From Halioxenophilus aromaticivorans (GTDB lineage Bacteria; Pseudomonadota; Gammaproteobacteria; Pseudomonadales; Cellvibrionaceae), in contig NZ_AP031496.1 of the NCBI RefSeq assembly GCF_042850945.1, positions 2,108,001 through 2,172,000 on the forward strand: 64,000 bases of DNA, read 5' to 3'. Shown in pieces: positions 34,842 to 44,367 of this stretch. The stretch's first letter is position 1. Each line of letters starts with the position of its first letter. Below the pieces are notes generated by a model. That model saw only the letters and a list, made by a program, of their open reading frames with translations, made no database searches and was not told the DNA's origin. The position numbers and the translations under genes were made by a program.

Positions 34842-37493
34842 ATGCAAGAGGATATTGATTCTCTGGAAACATCAGAGTGGGTAGATGCGCTGCATTCAGT
34901 GATTCGTCACGCAGGCCCCGAGCGCGCGGCACAACTACTGCACGATTTAGCCACCAGAGCATCCGCTGTTGGTGTCAACCTCCCCCCCGCAATAACCACC
35001 CCTTACCGCAACACCCTTCCAACCAGTAAAGAAAAGCGCATGCCCGGTGACATGTTCATGGAGCGCCGTATTCGTTCTTTAATTCGCTGGAATGCCATGG
35101 CAATGGTGATGCGGGCCAACGACAACGACGAAGGCTTGGGTGGCCACATTGCAACCTTCGCCTCGGCCGCCACTTTGTACGATGTAGGCTTTAACTACTT
35201 CTTCCGTGGTAACGAAGGTGACCAGCCCGGCGACTTGATTTATTTCCAAGGTCACGCCTCCCCAGGTATGTACGCTCGCTCTTACCTTGAAGGTCGGTTC
35301 GACGAAGAGCAGTTGGATAACTTCCGCCGTGAAGTCGATGGCAAGGGCTTGTCTTCCTACCCACACCCTTGGTTAATGCCTGATTACTGGCAGTTCCCAA
35401 CCGTTTCCATGGGGCTGGGTCCCATCGGTGCCATCTACCAAGCGCACGTGATGCGCTACATGTCCGCCCGTGATCAAGTAAAACGTGGCGACCGTAAAGT
35501 ATGGTGTTTCATCGGTGATGGTGAGTGTGATGAGCCAGAAACCCTGGGCGCAATTTCACTGGCTGGCCGTGAAGAACTGGAAAACCTGATCTTTGTTGTG
35601 AACTGTAACCTGCAGCGTCTGGATGGCCCAGTGCGCGGTAACGGTAAAATTGTTCAAGAGCTAGAAGGTGTCTTCCGTGGTGCCGGTTGGAACGTCCTCA
35701 AAGTACTCTGGGGTCGTCATTGGGATCCTCTGCTGGAAAACGACGAAAAAGGTTTACTGCAAAAACGCATGGACGAAGTCTGTGATGGTGAACTGCAGAA
35801 CTTTAAAGCCAATGGCGGTGCTTACACCCGCGAGCATTTCTTCGGCAAATACCCAGAGCTGCTGGAAATGGTCAAAGACCTTAGCGACGAGGACATCATG
35901 TACCTCAACCGCGGTGGCCATGACCCATTCAAAGTTTACGCAGCCTACGCCGAAGCGGTGGCCCACAAAGGCCAGCCAACCGTAATTTTGGCGCAAACCG
36001 TTAAAGGTTACGGCATGGGCGCTTCTGGTGAAGCCGTCAACGAAACCCACTCCGTCAAGAAGCTGGGTAAAGATGACCTGAAACGTTTCCGCGATCGCTT
36101 TGGTATTCCGTTAACCGACGAACAATTGGATTCGGTACCTTATTACCGTCCAGCGCCGGACAGCCCAGAAATGGTCTACATGAAAAAGCGTCGTGACGCT
36201 CTGAATGGTCCAATTCCATCACGTAACACCAATTACCCATCGTTGCCAGCGCCACCGCTGAACGACTTCAACGCTCAGTTGAAAGGCTCCGGTGATCGTA
36301 AGATCTCCTCCACAATGGCCTTCGTTCGCGTGTTGTCGACCCTGGTGAAAGACAAAAAGATCGGCGATCGTATTGTGCCCATCGTGCCAGATGAAGCGCG
36401 TACTTTCGGTATGGAAGGTATGTTCCGTCAGCTGGGTATTTACTCGTCTGCGGGCCAGAAGTACACCCCGCACGATGCCGGCCAAATCATGTATTACAAA
36501 GAGGACAAGAAGGGTCAGATCCTCGAAGAAGGTATTAACGAATCCGGTGCAATGTCTGCCTGGGTAGCTGCTGGTACTTCCTACACCAACTACAACTACC
36601 CACTGATTCCGTTCTACATCTTTTACTCTATGTTCGGTTTCCAACGGGTAGGCGATCTGTGTTGGTTGGCCGGTGATATCCAAGCCAAAGGCTTCTTGAT
36701 TGGCGCCACCGCAGGCCGCACCACGCTTAACGGTGAAGGTTTGCAACACCAGGACGGCCACAGTTTGATCTTGGCCAGCACTGTACCTAACTGTAAGAGT
36801 TATGACCCTTGTTACAGCTTCGAACTGGCCGTGATCATCCAAGACGGTATCAAACGCATGTTTGAAGACCAGGAGAACTGCTACTACTACATCACTGCGA
36901 TGAATGAAAACTACCAGCACCCAGAAATGCCAAAAGGTGCGGAAGAAGACATCATCAAAGGTATGTATAAACTGAAAGCCGGTAAAAAGAAAACTGGTAA
37001 AAAAGTTCAGTTATTGGGCGGCGGTACCATCCTGCGTGAAGTGGAAGCGGCGGCAGAAATTCTGCGCAGCGATTACGACGTAGACGCTGACGTATGGAGC
37101 TTGACCAGTGTTAACGAGTTGGCCCGTGAAGGTCAAAGCGTTGAACGTTGGAATATGCTGCACCCAGAGAGCGAGCCTAAGGTGCCGTTTGTTACCAAAC
37201 AATTGGCAGACTCCAAGGGCCCGATCATTGCCGCTACGGACTACATCAAAACCTATGCTGAGCAAATTCGTCCGTTCATCGATCGCGAATACATTGTGCT
37301 GGGCACCGATGGTTTTGGCCGCAGTGACACTCGCAGCAAGTTGCGTGAGCACTTCGAAGTTAACCGTAAGTACATCGTGATTGCTGCACTGAGTGGTTTG
37401 GTTAAAGAAGGCAAGCTTAAGCCTGCCGACGTAACCAAGGCCATTAAGGATTTCGGCATCGACCCGGAAAAAATCGATCCAATGGCGCTGTAA
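34842..37493 (+). CDS. aceE: Pyruvate dehydrogenase E1 component, homodimeric
   Basis: An 883-residue thiamine diphosphate enzyme of the homodimeric E1 type; E. coli AceE has 887 residues. IGDGECDEPETLG and VVNCNLQRLDG form the thiamine/metal site, and HDAGQIMYYKEDKKGQILEEG is a usual central block. It decarboxylates pyruvate and passes the acetyl group to the lipoyl domains of E2. The ATG at 34842 (MQEDIDSLETSEW) is preceded by GAGGAGA; a TTG at 34827 would place that ribosome site inside the gene. It is followed by aceF after 81 bases. Confidence 0.98.
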   Translation: MQEDIDSLETSEWVDALHSVIRHAGPERAAQLLHDLATRASAVGVNLPPAITTPYRNTLPTSKEKRMPGDMFMERRIRSLIRWNAMAMVMRANDNDEGLGGHIATFASAATLYDVGFNYFFRGNEGDQPGDLIYFQGHASPGMYARSYLEGRFDEEQLDNFRREVDGKGLSSYPHPWLMPDYWQFPTVSMGLGPIGAIYQAHVMRYMSARDQVKRGDRKVWCFIGDGECDEPETLGAISLAGREELENLIFVVNCNLQRLDGPVRGNGKIVQELEGVFRGAGWNVLKVLWGRHWDPLLENDEKGLLQKRMDEVCDGELQNFKANGGAYTREHFFGKYPELLEMVKDLSDEDIMYLNRGGHDPFKVYAAYAEAVAHKGQPTVILAQTVKGYGMGASGEAVNETHSVKKLGKDDLKRFRDRFGIPLTDEQLDSVPYYRPAPDSPEMVYMKKRRDALNGPIPSRNTNYPSLPAPPLNDFNAQLKGSGDRKISSTMAFVRVLSTLVKDKKIGDRIVPIVPDEARTFGMEGMFRQLGIYSSAGQKYTPHDAGQIMYYKEDKKGQILEEGINESGAMSAWVAAGTSYTNYNYPLIPFYIFYSMFGFQRVGDLCWLAGDIQAKGFLIGATAGRTTLNGEGLQHQDGHSLILASTVPNCKSYDPCYSFELAVIIQDGIKRMFEDQENCYYYITAMNENYQHPEMPKGAEEDIIKGMYKLKAGKKKTGKKVQLLGGGTILREVEAAAEILRSDYDVDADVWSLTSVNELAREGQSVERWNMLHPESEPKVPFVTKQLADSKGPIIAATDYIKTYAEQIRPFIDREYIVLGTDGFGRSDTRSKLREHFEVNRKYIVIAALSGLVKEGKLKPADVTKAIKDFGIDPEKIDPMAL

Positions 37494-37574
37494 TAGCAGC
37501 GCCCGATTTTAAACCTGGTGAAACAAATTTTCGCGAGCTGTATTTGCACTCGCAATGTTAATTAAGGAGACACA

Positions 37575-39509
37575 GTGTCCAGTCAAACAATCACTGTTCC
37601 GGATATCGGTGGTGCAGAGGGTGTTGAAGTCATTGAAGTCTGCGTTGCCGTAGGTGATGCCGTCGCGCAAGAACAATCCTTGATCGTACTTGAAACAGAC
37701 AAAGCAACCATGGAAGTGCCTTGCCCAGCTGAGGGCACCGTCGGCTCTATTAAGTTAAGTGTGGGCGATAAAGTCAGTGAAGGCGATGAAATCTGTACTT
37801 TGGATGCCGCCGGCGGTGAAGCCGGCACTCCGGTTGCAGAGCCTGAGCCTGCACCCGCTGCTGAGGCTCCTGCTGTGCCAGCGCCGGCTCCAGCCAGCGT
37901 GCCGGCGGCCGCCAGCGCCCAGGCCGTGGTGCCTGATGGCGTTGAGGGCGCGGAAGTTATTGAAGTAAATATTAAGCCGGGTGATGAAATCAGCGAAGGC
38001 GATCCAGTGGCAGTATTGGAAACCGATAAAGCCACGGTGGATGTACCCGCTTCGGCCTCGGGTAAAGTGGTTTCTGTGGCCATTTCCGTGGGTGATAAGC
38101 TGAGTTCTGGTGATTTGGTGGCCGAGCTGGCGGGTGCCAGTGGTGCTGCTCCTGCAGCGCCGGAGCCTGCTGCTGCAACTCCAGCCCCAGCCGCTGAGGC
38201 GCCTGCGGCCCCCGCAGCACCTGCGCAAAGCGTTAGTAAAACGGCAACGGTTCCGGATGGCGCCGACGACGTTGAAGTTATTGAGATCTCGGTACAGGTT
38301 GGCGATAGCATTGAAGAGGGCGATGCCCTGGCGGTGCTGGAAACCGACAAAGCCACGGTTGATGTACCCGCTAACGCCGCTGGTAAAGTGACCAAAATCT
38401 TAATTGAAGTCGGCCAAAAGGTAAGCACCGGTGACCCCGTTGTAGAGCTGGAAGGCACCGCTGATGCACCGGCCCCGGCGCCAGCTGTATCCGCTGCTCC
38501 TGCTGCACCGACCGCGCCCGCTGCCGCTAAAGCCGAAAAACCTGCCGACCCAGTGGCCGGAGCACCTGCGGATGCCTTTAACAAGGCCACCGAAGTCTAT
38601 GCCGGCCCTGCGGTGCGTACCCACGCACGTTTGCTGGGTGTGGACTTGGCTGATGTTAAAGCCTCTGGCCCGCGTGGCAGAATCTTGAAAGAAGACGTGG
38701 ATAACTACGTTAAGCAGATTGTTGCGCAGAAAGATCGTCATAAGCCATCGGGTACAATGGCCGCAGAAGGCGCGGGTATCCCGCCGATGCCTGCGGTGGA
38801 TTTCAGCAAGTTTGGTGAAATTGAAACCAAAACCATGAGCAAAATCCAAAAGCTCACGGCCTTCAATATGCACCGTAACTGGCTTCACATCCCGGCGGTT
38901 ACCCAGTTCGATGATGCTGACATCACCGATTTGGAGGCCTTCCGTAAAAGCTTAAAAGCTGAAGGTGAAAAGCGCGGAATTAAGCTCACGCCGTTACCAT
39001 TCTTGCTTAAAGCTGCTGCTGCGGCGTTGGCGGCAGAGCCTAAGTTCAACAGTTCGTTAGGTGCCGACGGCGAGTCGGTGGTGTACAAAAAGTACTGTCA
39101 TATTGGTATTGCTGCGGATACGCCCATTGGCTTGCTCGTGCCTGTCATCAAGGACGTTGATAAAAAAGGTCTTTGGGAATTGGCAGAAGAGGCCAACGCT
39201 GTGATCAAGAAAGCGCGTGATGGTAAGTTATCACCCAGTGAAATGCAGGGCGGTTGTTTTACCATTTCCAGCCTTGGTGCCATGGGTGGTAAAGGCTTTA
39301 CTCCCATTGTCAATGCGCCAGAGGTGGCTATCTTAGGCGTATCCAAAGCAGAGATGAAGCCGGTGTGGAACGGCAAGGACTTTGAGCCGCGCAACATGTT
39401 GCCGTTGAGCTTGTCCTACGATCACCGCGTGATCAACGGCGCCGATTGTGGCCGATTCTTCACCTACTTGGTATCGGTACTGTCTGACGTGCGTCGCATG
39501 TTGTTGTAA
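37575..39509 (+). CDS. aceF: Dihydrolipoamide acetyltransferase, pyruvate dehydrogenase E2
   Basis: A 644-residue E2 with three lipoyl domains; lipoyl lysines are K43, K152 and K259, each in an ETDKAT motif. Ala/Pro-rich linkers join them, a peripheral subunit-binding domain spans about residues 342-378, and a catalytic domain ends the protein. The catalytic histidine is H617 in SYDHRVINGAD. The residue four positions after it is Asn, where E. coli E2 has Asp. GTG start with AAGGAGA upstream. No E3 (lpd) gene follows in this window. Two hairpins close the operon. Confidence 0.97.
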   Translation: MSSQTITVPDIGGAEGVEVIEVCVAVGDAVAQEQSLIVLETDKATMEVPCPAEGTVGSIKLSVGDKVSEGDEICTLDAAGGEAGTPVAEPEPAPAAEAPAVPAPAPASVPAAASAQAVVPDGVEGAEVIEVNIKPGDEISEGDPVAVLETDKATVDVPASASGKVVSVAISVGDKLSSGDLVAELAGASGAAPAAPEPAAATPAPAAEAPAAPAAPAQSVSKTATVPDGADDVEVIEISVQVGDSIEEGDALAVLETDKATVDVPANAAGKVTKILIEVGQKVSTGDPVVELEGTADAPAPAPAVSAAPAAPTAPAAAKAEKPADPVAGAPADAFNKATEVYAGPAVRTHARLLGVDLADVKASGPRGRILKEDVDNYVKQIVAQKDRHKPSGTMAAEGAGIPPMPAVDFSKFGEIETKTMSKIQKLTAFNMHRNWLHIPAVTQFDDADITDLEAFRKSLKAEGEKRGIKLTPLPFLLKAAAAALAAEPKFNSSLGADGESVVYKKYCHIGIAADTPIGLLVPVIKDVDKKGLWELAEEANAVIKKARDGKLSPSEMQGGCFTISSLGAMGGKGFTPIVNAPEVAILGVSKAEMKPVWNGKDFEPRNMLPLSLSYDHRVINGADCGRFFTYLVSVLSDVRRMLL

Positions 39510-39520
39510 TCCTAAGGCTA

Positions 39521-39544
39521 CCACCCAAGCTTCGGCTTGGGTGG
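39521..39544 (+). other. Hairpin after aceF
   Basis: A perfect 10-bp stem CCACCCAAGC/GCTTGGGTGG with a TTCG tetraloop. No T-run follows, so it may protect the 3' end or pause polymerase rather than terminate alone. Confidence 0.7.
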
Positions 39545-39580
39545 TGGCCCAGGTACAACGATTGCGGGAGCAATAAAAAA

Positions 39581-39612
39581 GGAGCAGCCTTGGTAGGTTG
39601 CTCCTTTTTTTA
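39581..39612 (+). terminator. Rho-independent terminator of aceEF
   Basis: GGAGCA and TGCTCC arms, extended by CC/GG pairs, are preceded by A6 and followed by T7. It lies between aceF and the convergent slyD and can act in both directions. Confidence 0.85.
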
Positions 39613-39648
39613 TATGTGCGTATCCATCACCGCTTGATATTTAATGGC

Positions 39649-40128
39649 CTAGTGGTGATGGCCGCCAATACCGTGGGCGTGGCCGTGGGTAATTTCTTCC
39701 TGGCTGGCTGCGCGTACGTCGAGGATTTTAACCTCGAATGTCAGGGTTTTGCCGGCAAAGGGGTGATTGGTGTCTAAATCGACGTTCTTTAGACCGACCT
39801 TTATAACCACGGCTTCTGTGGCGCCGTGCTCTGTATTGACCTGTACAATTTGCCCAGGGCTGATTTTACCTTTGGTTAATAGGTGCTTTTTAGGCACTCG
39901 GCGCGGCTCTTTCTCTACTCGCTCGCCATAGGCCTTCTCTGGTGGCAGGGTCACTACGACGTCATCGCCGGCAGCCTTGCCGACCAGGGCTTCTTCCAGA
40001 GCTGGCATAAGGTTATTGTGGCCGTGCAGATACAGCATGGGTTCATCGCTGTAGGTGTCTTCTAGGGTTTGGTCGTTCTCTTTTACGCTGTAGTGAAATT
40101 GCACCACGCTGTCTTTATCAATTAGCAT
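39649..40128 (-). CDS. slyD: FKBP-type peptidyl-prolyl isomerase SlyD
   Basis: A 159-residue FKBP-fold isomerase. It opens with VVQFHYSVKENDQTLEDTYSDEPMLYLHG and includes GLKNVDLDTNHPFAGKTL, both typical of SlyD; the usual insert-in-flap domain occupies about residues 75-125. The C-terminal tail HGHAHGIGGHHH is His-rich and probably binds nickel, though it is shorter than that of E. coli. It folds and chaperones cytoplasmic proteins. Confidence 0.95.
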   Translation of the reverse strand: MLIDKDSVVQFHYSVKENDQTLEDTYSDEPMLYLHGHNNLMPALEEALVGKAAGDDVVVTLPPEKAYGERVEKEPRRVPKKHLLTKGKISPGQIVQVNTEHGATEAVVIKVGLKNVDLDTNHPFAGKTLTFEVKILDVRAASQEEITHGHAHGIGGHHH

Positions 40129-40365
40129 CGGTTTGTGGCTCGTATGGCTGTATTGTGAAAGCCGGCGATTATACGAAATTTCCGGTTATTAAAGGAGTTT
40201 TGTTACCGCTATCGGCAAGAACTTTAGTGTTGTGGCGGTGGTCTACTAAACTTGCAATACGGCGGCTGTAGGCTGTTGGCCAGCAGTTTTTTTGTAGTCG
40301 GTGGTAGTTAAATAGACGGTCGCATTCAGTATTCGGGTGCGGCACATTATGTAAGGAGACAATCT

Positions 40366-41397
40366 ATGGCCCAGGTATCGCAGTGCGTTGATGTAGAAAA
40401 CATTGCCTTTTTGGAGTTTTCTGGCAGTAAGCCTGAGAAATTGCACGATCTGTTCTTGCAGATGGGTTTTAACTGGCGGGCCAGTGACGATCGAAAACTC
40501 TATAACTTGTCAGAGATTGTGTTTATCTCCAATCCCAGCCTGGGCGGCAGTGCCGCTGAGTTCCGTGTCAAACACACCCGGGGAGTCAGTGCCCTAGGCT
40601 TTAAAGTGGCGGATTCAGCCCAGGCCTATCAACAAGCCCTAGCTTTGGGGGCTGAGCCTGCGGCGAACCCAGACTGGCCAATCCCCGCCGTACAGGGCGT
40701 TGGCGCAGCCCTAATATATCTGGTAGACGATCACCATTTACAGACCTTATTTCAAGCCTTCAACTTTGAGCCTACTCGCCACCAGCACCAAGCCAACTCG
40801 ATATTGTCCATCGATCATCTTACGCACAATCTGCACATCGGCGGAGTGGCCCGGATGCGCGAGTTTTATCATCGCGTCTTCGGCTTTAGCAGTGTGCGCA
40901 GCTTTGATATCAACGGCAAGCAGACCGGGCTGGTCAGTGAGGTGGTCACCAGCCGTAATGGCCGCGTCACCATCCCTTTGAACGAATCAAAAGACGATGT
41001 CTCGCAGATCGCCGAGTTCGTGCGTGAATACAATGGCGAAGGCGTTCAACACATTGCGCTGCAGTGTTCAGATATTTGCCACGCCGTGGATTCGCTATCG
41101 GCCGCCGGTATTGCTTTCCAAGATACGCCGGACACCTACTATGAATTGGTGGACGAACGCCTGCCTGGCCATGGCAAGGATCTCAGTCAACTGCAGCTGC
41201 GGCGCATTTTGCTCGATGGCGGCGAAAAACAAGGCGGCGGTTTATTGATGCAGATCTTCACACAAAACAGCATAGGTCCGATTTTCTTCGAGTACATTCA
41301 GCGCGAAGGCAATAAAGGGTTTGGTGAGGGTAATTTCCAAGCACTGTTTGAATCCATCGAGCTAGATCAACAGCGCCGTGGGGTGTTGAGTCGCTAG
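40366..41397 (+). CDS. hpd: 4-hydroxyphenylpyruvate dioxygenase
   Basis: A 343-residue Fe(II) dioxygenase that turns 4-hydroxyphenylpyruvate into homogentisate in tyrosine breakdown. The metal triad is H151 (SIDHLTHNL), H229 (GVQHIALQ) and E309 (GPIFFEYIQREG), and the C-terminal gate GNKGFGEGNFQALFESIE is present. Start ATG at 40366 has AAGGAGA upstream. No homogentisate dioxygenase is in this window; without one nearby, pyomelanin formation would be possible, but that is not shown. Confidence 0.96.
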   Translation: MAQVSQCVDVENIAFLEFSGSKPEKLHDLFLQMGFNWRASDDRKLYNLSEIVFISNPSLGGSAAEFRVKHTRGVSALGFKVADSAQAYQQALALGAEPAANPDWPIPAVQGVGAALIYLVDDHHLQTLFQAFNFEPTRHQHQANSILSIDHLTHNLHIGGVARMREFYHRVFGFSSVRSFDINGKQTGLVSEVVTSRNGRVTIPLNESKDDVSQIAEFVREYNGEGVQHIALQCSDICHAVDSLSAAGIAFQDTPDTYYELVDERLPGHGKDLSQLQLRRILLDGGEKQGGGLLMQIFTQNSIGPIFFEYIQREGNKGFGEGNFQALFESIELDQQRRGVLSR

Positions 41398-41431
41398 CCG
41401 CGAATCAAGGTTAGGCCGCCCGGGTGTCTCA

Positions 41432-42145
41432 CTAATGAGGATAGAAACGGCTCAGTAGTACAGGCAGGGCTGTTTCCACGCGTAATATGCGTGGCCCAAG
41501 TTGAATTTGCTGGCAGCCAGCGGCGGTGAGCTTTTCTACTTCGTAGTCCAAAAAACCACCCTCTGGGCCGATGACCAGCAGCTGCGGGCCGACGCTGGCT
41601 CTAGGGCAGGGGGTGCTGTTGCCGGGGTGGGCCACCCAGGCGTTTTTACCTTGGCACAGCGTAGGCAGAATATCTTCGACGAAGGGTTTAAAGCGCTTGT
41701 GAAATTCGATACTCGGAAGGACGGTATCGATGCCTTGCTCCAAGCCTAAAATCAACTGCCGATTTATTTCTTCCCCGTTCAGCATCGGGCTGGACCAAAA
41801 GCTTTTTTCTACCCGGGCAGAGCCAATTAAATGCACGTCTTTTACGCCCATGGTAGCCAGGGTTTGCAAGCTGCGTTTCAGCATTTGCGGACGGGGTAGG
41901 GCAAGCACCAAGGTCAATGGCATTGGCGCAGGGGGCGAGCAGGAGCAGTCAAAATCCAGTGTTACTGCTGAATCAGTGATGCTGGTAATGGTAGCTGTAC
42001 CCATGCTGCCATTAACCACGCCGACGCGCAGCTGATCACCCACAGAGGACCGGTGAATTTTTCGCAAATGTTCGGCGCGGTAGTCGCAAACCTGTGCGGT
42101 TGTGGGTGAGAGTAGGTCGGCAGAAGTCAGAAGCAATAAGTTCAC
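41432..42145 (-). CDS. rsmE: 16S rRNA (uracil(1498)-N3)-methyltransferase
   Basis: A 237-residue SPOUT-fold methyltransferase. IGPEGGF near the C-terminus and QLGPRILRVETA are the S-adenosylmethionine knot motifs; LALPRPQMLKRSLQTLATMGV is the usual helical start of the catalytic domain. It methylates U1498 in the ribosomal decoding centre. It converges with hpd. Confidence 0.95.
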   Translation of the reverse strand: MNLLLLTSADLLSPTTAQVCDYRAEHLRKIHRSSVGDQLRVGVVNGSMGTATITSITDSAVTLDFDCSCSPPAPMPLTLVLALPRPQMLKRSLQTLATMGVKDVHLIGSARVEKSFWSSPMLNGEEINRQLILGLEQGIDTVLPSIEFHKRFKPFVEDILPTLCQGKNAWVAHPGNSTPCPRASVGPQLLVIGPEGGFLDYEVEKLTAAGCQQIQLGPRILRVETALPVLLSRFYPH

Positions 42146-42180
42146 GGTACCACTGACCTCTTCGACAACGGCAAAAGGAA

Positions 42181-42256
42181 TGGCCTCCCCACCAGGACTC
42201 GAACCTGGATTTAGGGCTTAGGAGGCCCTCGTTCTATCCGGTTGAACTATGGGGAG
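42181..42256 (-). tRNA. tRNA-Arg (anticodon CCU)
   Basis: Read on the - strand it folds as a complete cloverleaf. Acceptor CTCCCCA pairs with TGGGGAG, followed by discriminator G and an encoded CCA. The D-stem is GTTC/GAAC, the anticodon stem AGGGC/GCCCT holds loop CTCCTAA (anticodon CCT), and the T-arm is CCAGG-TTCGAGT-CCTGG. It reads the rare AGG codon. Confidence 0.96.
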
Positions 42257-42336
42257 ATCAGCGCGGCATTATACCGAACGCAGCCAGTGACGCGAGTGCT
42301 TATTTGACAGGTGAATAAATGCCGAACAACAAGCAC

Positions 42337-42360
42337 AAAAAAAAGGCCAACAAGTTGGCC
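42337..42360 (-). terminator. Terminator of flgM-flgN
   Basis: On the - strand, GGCCAA/TTGGCC arms with a 4-base loop are followed by T8. It lies 36 bases after the flgN stop. Confidence 0.85.
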
Positions 42361-42395
42361 TAATGATTCACTTGGAGACGGGTAACTGGTTTGCG

Positions 42396-42935
42396 TTAAA
42401 CGTGAACTAGGGTGTGGCTTCCACGGCTAGTTTCGGCTTGCCCGTTGGCAGAATAGGTATCGGTTTGCGGGCGGCCAAAGAGCATTTCAGCTAGCCTGCG
42501 GCCACGCATTTTACGAAAGCCGATTAGGCGGCCGTTGATCATATTTAAGCGCTGGCAAATTTGAATGTACTGCTCAACCTTGTTCCACAATTCGAGCAGT
42601 TCGTCGTCGCGCTCGATGAGTGAAAGCCAAACTTTTAGAGATTTATCTCCGCTACGGGTGTTGGCATTTTTAAGGCGGGTAAGCATAGGGCGAACCCATT
42701 GTTCGCGTTGCTGAGCGTTGCGTTCCAAGGCGTCAACGATGGGTTGCTTGGCTTCTACCACTTCGCTCAACTCTTCGTTGATGGCGGTGGTTGAAGCACG
42801 CAGCAGCTGATTTTCCAAATCCAGCAATTTGGCAAGCTTGCCGGCTGCGTCTAAGTCAGACAGTAGGTTTTCTTTTACCAGATCGTGTTCTGGTGCGAGG
42901 GATGAATCGGTGTAACTCGTTGCCGCGTGTGTCAT
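42396..42935 (-). CDS. flgN: Flagellar export chaperone FlgN
   Basis: A 179-residue, largely helical protein of the FlgN family; the LLDLENQLLRAS segment and the C-terminal GRLIGFRKMRGRRLAEMLFG fit family members. FlgN guards the hook-filament junction proteins FlgK and FlgL before export. It lies downstream of flgM in the same leftward unit and ends at a strong terminator. Confidence 0.92.
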   Translation of the reverse strand: MTHAATSYTDSSLAPEHDLVKENLLSDLDAAGKLAKLLDLENQLLRASTTAINEELSEVVEAKQPIVDALERNAQQREQWVRPMLTRLKNANTRSGDKSLKVWLSLIERDDELLELWNKVEQYIQICQRLNMINGRLIGFRKMRGRRLAEMLFGRPQTDTYSANGQAETSRGSHTLVHV

Positions 42936-43003
42936 TAGAGCATCTCCTTGTTATCCGGCATCAACTGGGGGGCGAGCCCCCGTTTCGCGAAAAACGGTGT
43001 GTA

Positions 43004-43321
43004 TTAAGCGAAAAAGTCGTCTTGATCTAGCAATTTACCCGCAATCGCTTCGGCGTCTACTTGGTAGCTGCCGTCGCTGATGGCGCGTTTAATATCTTCT
43101 ACTCGCTGGCTGTCTACGTCCGGCGCCGCATTGATGTTAGCTTCCAGGCGTGCCAAGCGATTGGCTTCAGGGCTGATAGAAACTCGGCCTTCCTGTGGCT
43201 CTGCCAGTTTCGCGTTGCCAGTGGCGCTGCTTTCTTGCTTCTGTGCAGGCGCGCCCTGCGCAATGCCTTTACTGATACCTTTACTAGCAGCTGAGTTGGC
43301 GTGTAATTGGTCAATAGCCAT
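43004..43321 (-). CDS. flgM: Anti-sigma-28 factor FlgM
   Basis: A 105-residue, mostly unfolded-looking protein with the sigma-binding C-terminal half VDSQRVEDIKRAISDGSYQVDAEAIAGKLL, the FlgM signature. It holds sigma-28 (FliA) inactive until it is exported by the flagellar apparatus. A sigma-28 promoter lies about 110 bases upstream, so it is in its own feedback loop. Confidence 0.95.
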   Translation of the reverse strand: MAIDQLHANSAASKGISKGIAQGAPAQKQESSATGNAKLAEPQEGRVSISPEANRLARLEANINAAPDVDSQRVEDIKRAISDGSYQVDAEAIAGKLLDQDDFFA

Positions 43322-43433
43322 GGTGTTTACCTTTACTCTTTGCTTGTGGTGAATGCGGGAGGACCGGCATTCTATCTGTGTTCGTTGGGCTACCTAAGGC
43401 AACCGAGTTACGTTTTAAGATGCTCTGTAATGG

Positions 43434-43460
43434 CTTTCGGCCGCTAATCTCAAAACTTTA
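43434..43460 (-). promoter_or_regulatory. Sigma-28 (FliA) promoter of flgM-flgN
   Basis: On the - strand, TAAAGTTT, an 11-base spacer and GCCGAAAG match the consensus TAAAGTTT-N11-GCCGATAA with two mismatches in the -10 element. It lies about 110 bases upstream of the flgM start. Confidence 0.85.
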
Positions 43461-43580
43461 ACTGTTTTTTTAAAAAATTTGCGTAGTCCCGAGGGTTGTT
43501 CTAATACAGTGCTAGTTCTGCTTGTCAAATCTCTGCCACTGCCATTCAACCTGAGAAAACAACCCTTCGCGGCGGCAAAT

Positions 43581-44318
43581 CTACAGAGCGATAGTGATCA
43601 CTCGGTCGGCACTGACCACACCTTTAACCACTCGGTCACTACGCTCATTGCGAACCCTTATCTGGTCACCGAGACGTCCGTCGCTCAGGGCTGTGCCGGA
43701 TGCCTCCACGGCAACGGTGGCCGATTTGGCGATGATCGTTACTCTCTGGCCGCGTTTTATCGCTTTCGGCGCAACCAGCCATTGAGCTCGAATCTGGTCG
43801 CCTGGGTTGATGGAGCGTTTGGGTTCCATTCCCACAATATCATCGGCGACGGAGTAAAAACCTTGACCCAGACGGGTTACATCGGAAACCACAACAGAGA
43901 CATCGTCCTGGCTGATTGCCTGGCCGCGCAGCAACGGGACTCTGGCAACCACCACCTGGGCCATCAATTGCACTTGGCTGACGACATACACCGACCATTG
44001 CGTGGTGGCAGAGCGGCAAGCCACTTGGCTGGTCACGCGGCCGCCGGCGGAGTTGTGGGGTGGGGTAATGGTCAGCGGTTGGTCGCACTTAACTAATCGC
44101 AGACGTGCATCTGGTGTATTGGTTGTGATTTGGACATCAGCGAAACGCTGATCGGCTAGATAGTGGTCCAGTAAACGCTGCTGTACAGCATCGGCCAGCT
44201 CAGGCAACGATTGACGCTCGGAATCGACATTGGCCCCGGCAAAACTGGCAGACATTGCCACGACGCACGCTGTTGCGTAGCGGGCCAGCGGAATCAGCTG
44301 CTCAGGAATCTTCGCCAT
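43581..44318 (-). CDS. flgA: Flagellar P-ring assembly chaperone FlgA
   Basis: A 245-residue periplasmic chaperone with a signal peptide (cleavage near SFAGAN, about residue 27) and the C-terminal SAF domain: VARVPLLRGQAISQDDVSV and GRLGDQIRVRNERSDRVVKGVV. It assists FlgI assembly into the P ring. It diverges from cheV; its own promoter was not identified. Confidence 0.94.
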   Translation of the reverse strand: MAKIPEQLIPLARYATACVVAMSASFAGANVDSERQSLPELADAVQQRLLDHYLADQRFADVQITTNTPDARLRLVKCDQPLTITPPHNSAGGRVTSQVACRSATTQWSVYVVSQVQLMAQVVVARVPLLRGQAISQDDVSVVVSDVTRLGQGFYSVADDIVGMEPKRSINPGDQIRAQWLVAPKAIKRGQRVTIIAKSATVAVEASGTALSDGRLGDQIRVRNERSDRVVKGVVSADRVITIAL

Positions 44319-44367
44319 TTATAACCTATGCTGTTTTAAAAGAGTTCTGGTTTTCCGGTATCAGTAT

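Noticed and set aside
36219..36920. 233-codon frame on the - strand inside aceE
   Set aside because: It is antisense to a strongly conserved gene, with no ribosome site or recognisable domain.
37583..38590. 335-codon frame on the - strand inside aceF
   Set aside because: It is the shadow of the Ala/Pro-rich linkers and lipoyl repeats of aceF; its Ser/Ala/Thr-only composition is not that of a real protein.
43479..44096. 205-codon frame on the + strand opposite flgA
   Set aside because: It overlaps flgA almost fully, is His/Gly-rich as expected from codon shadowing and matches no family.
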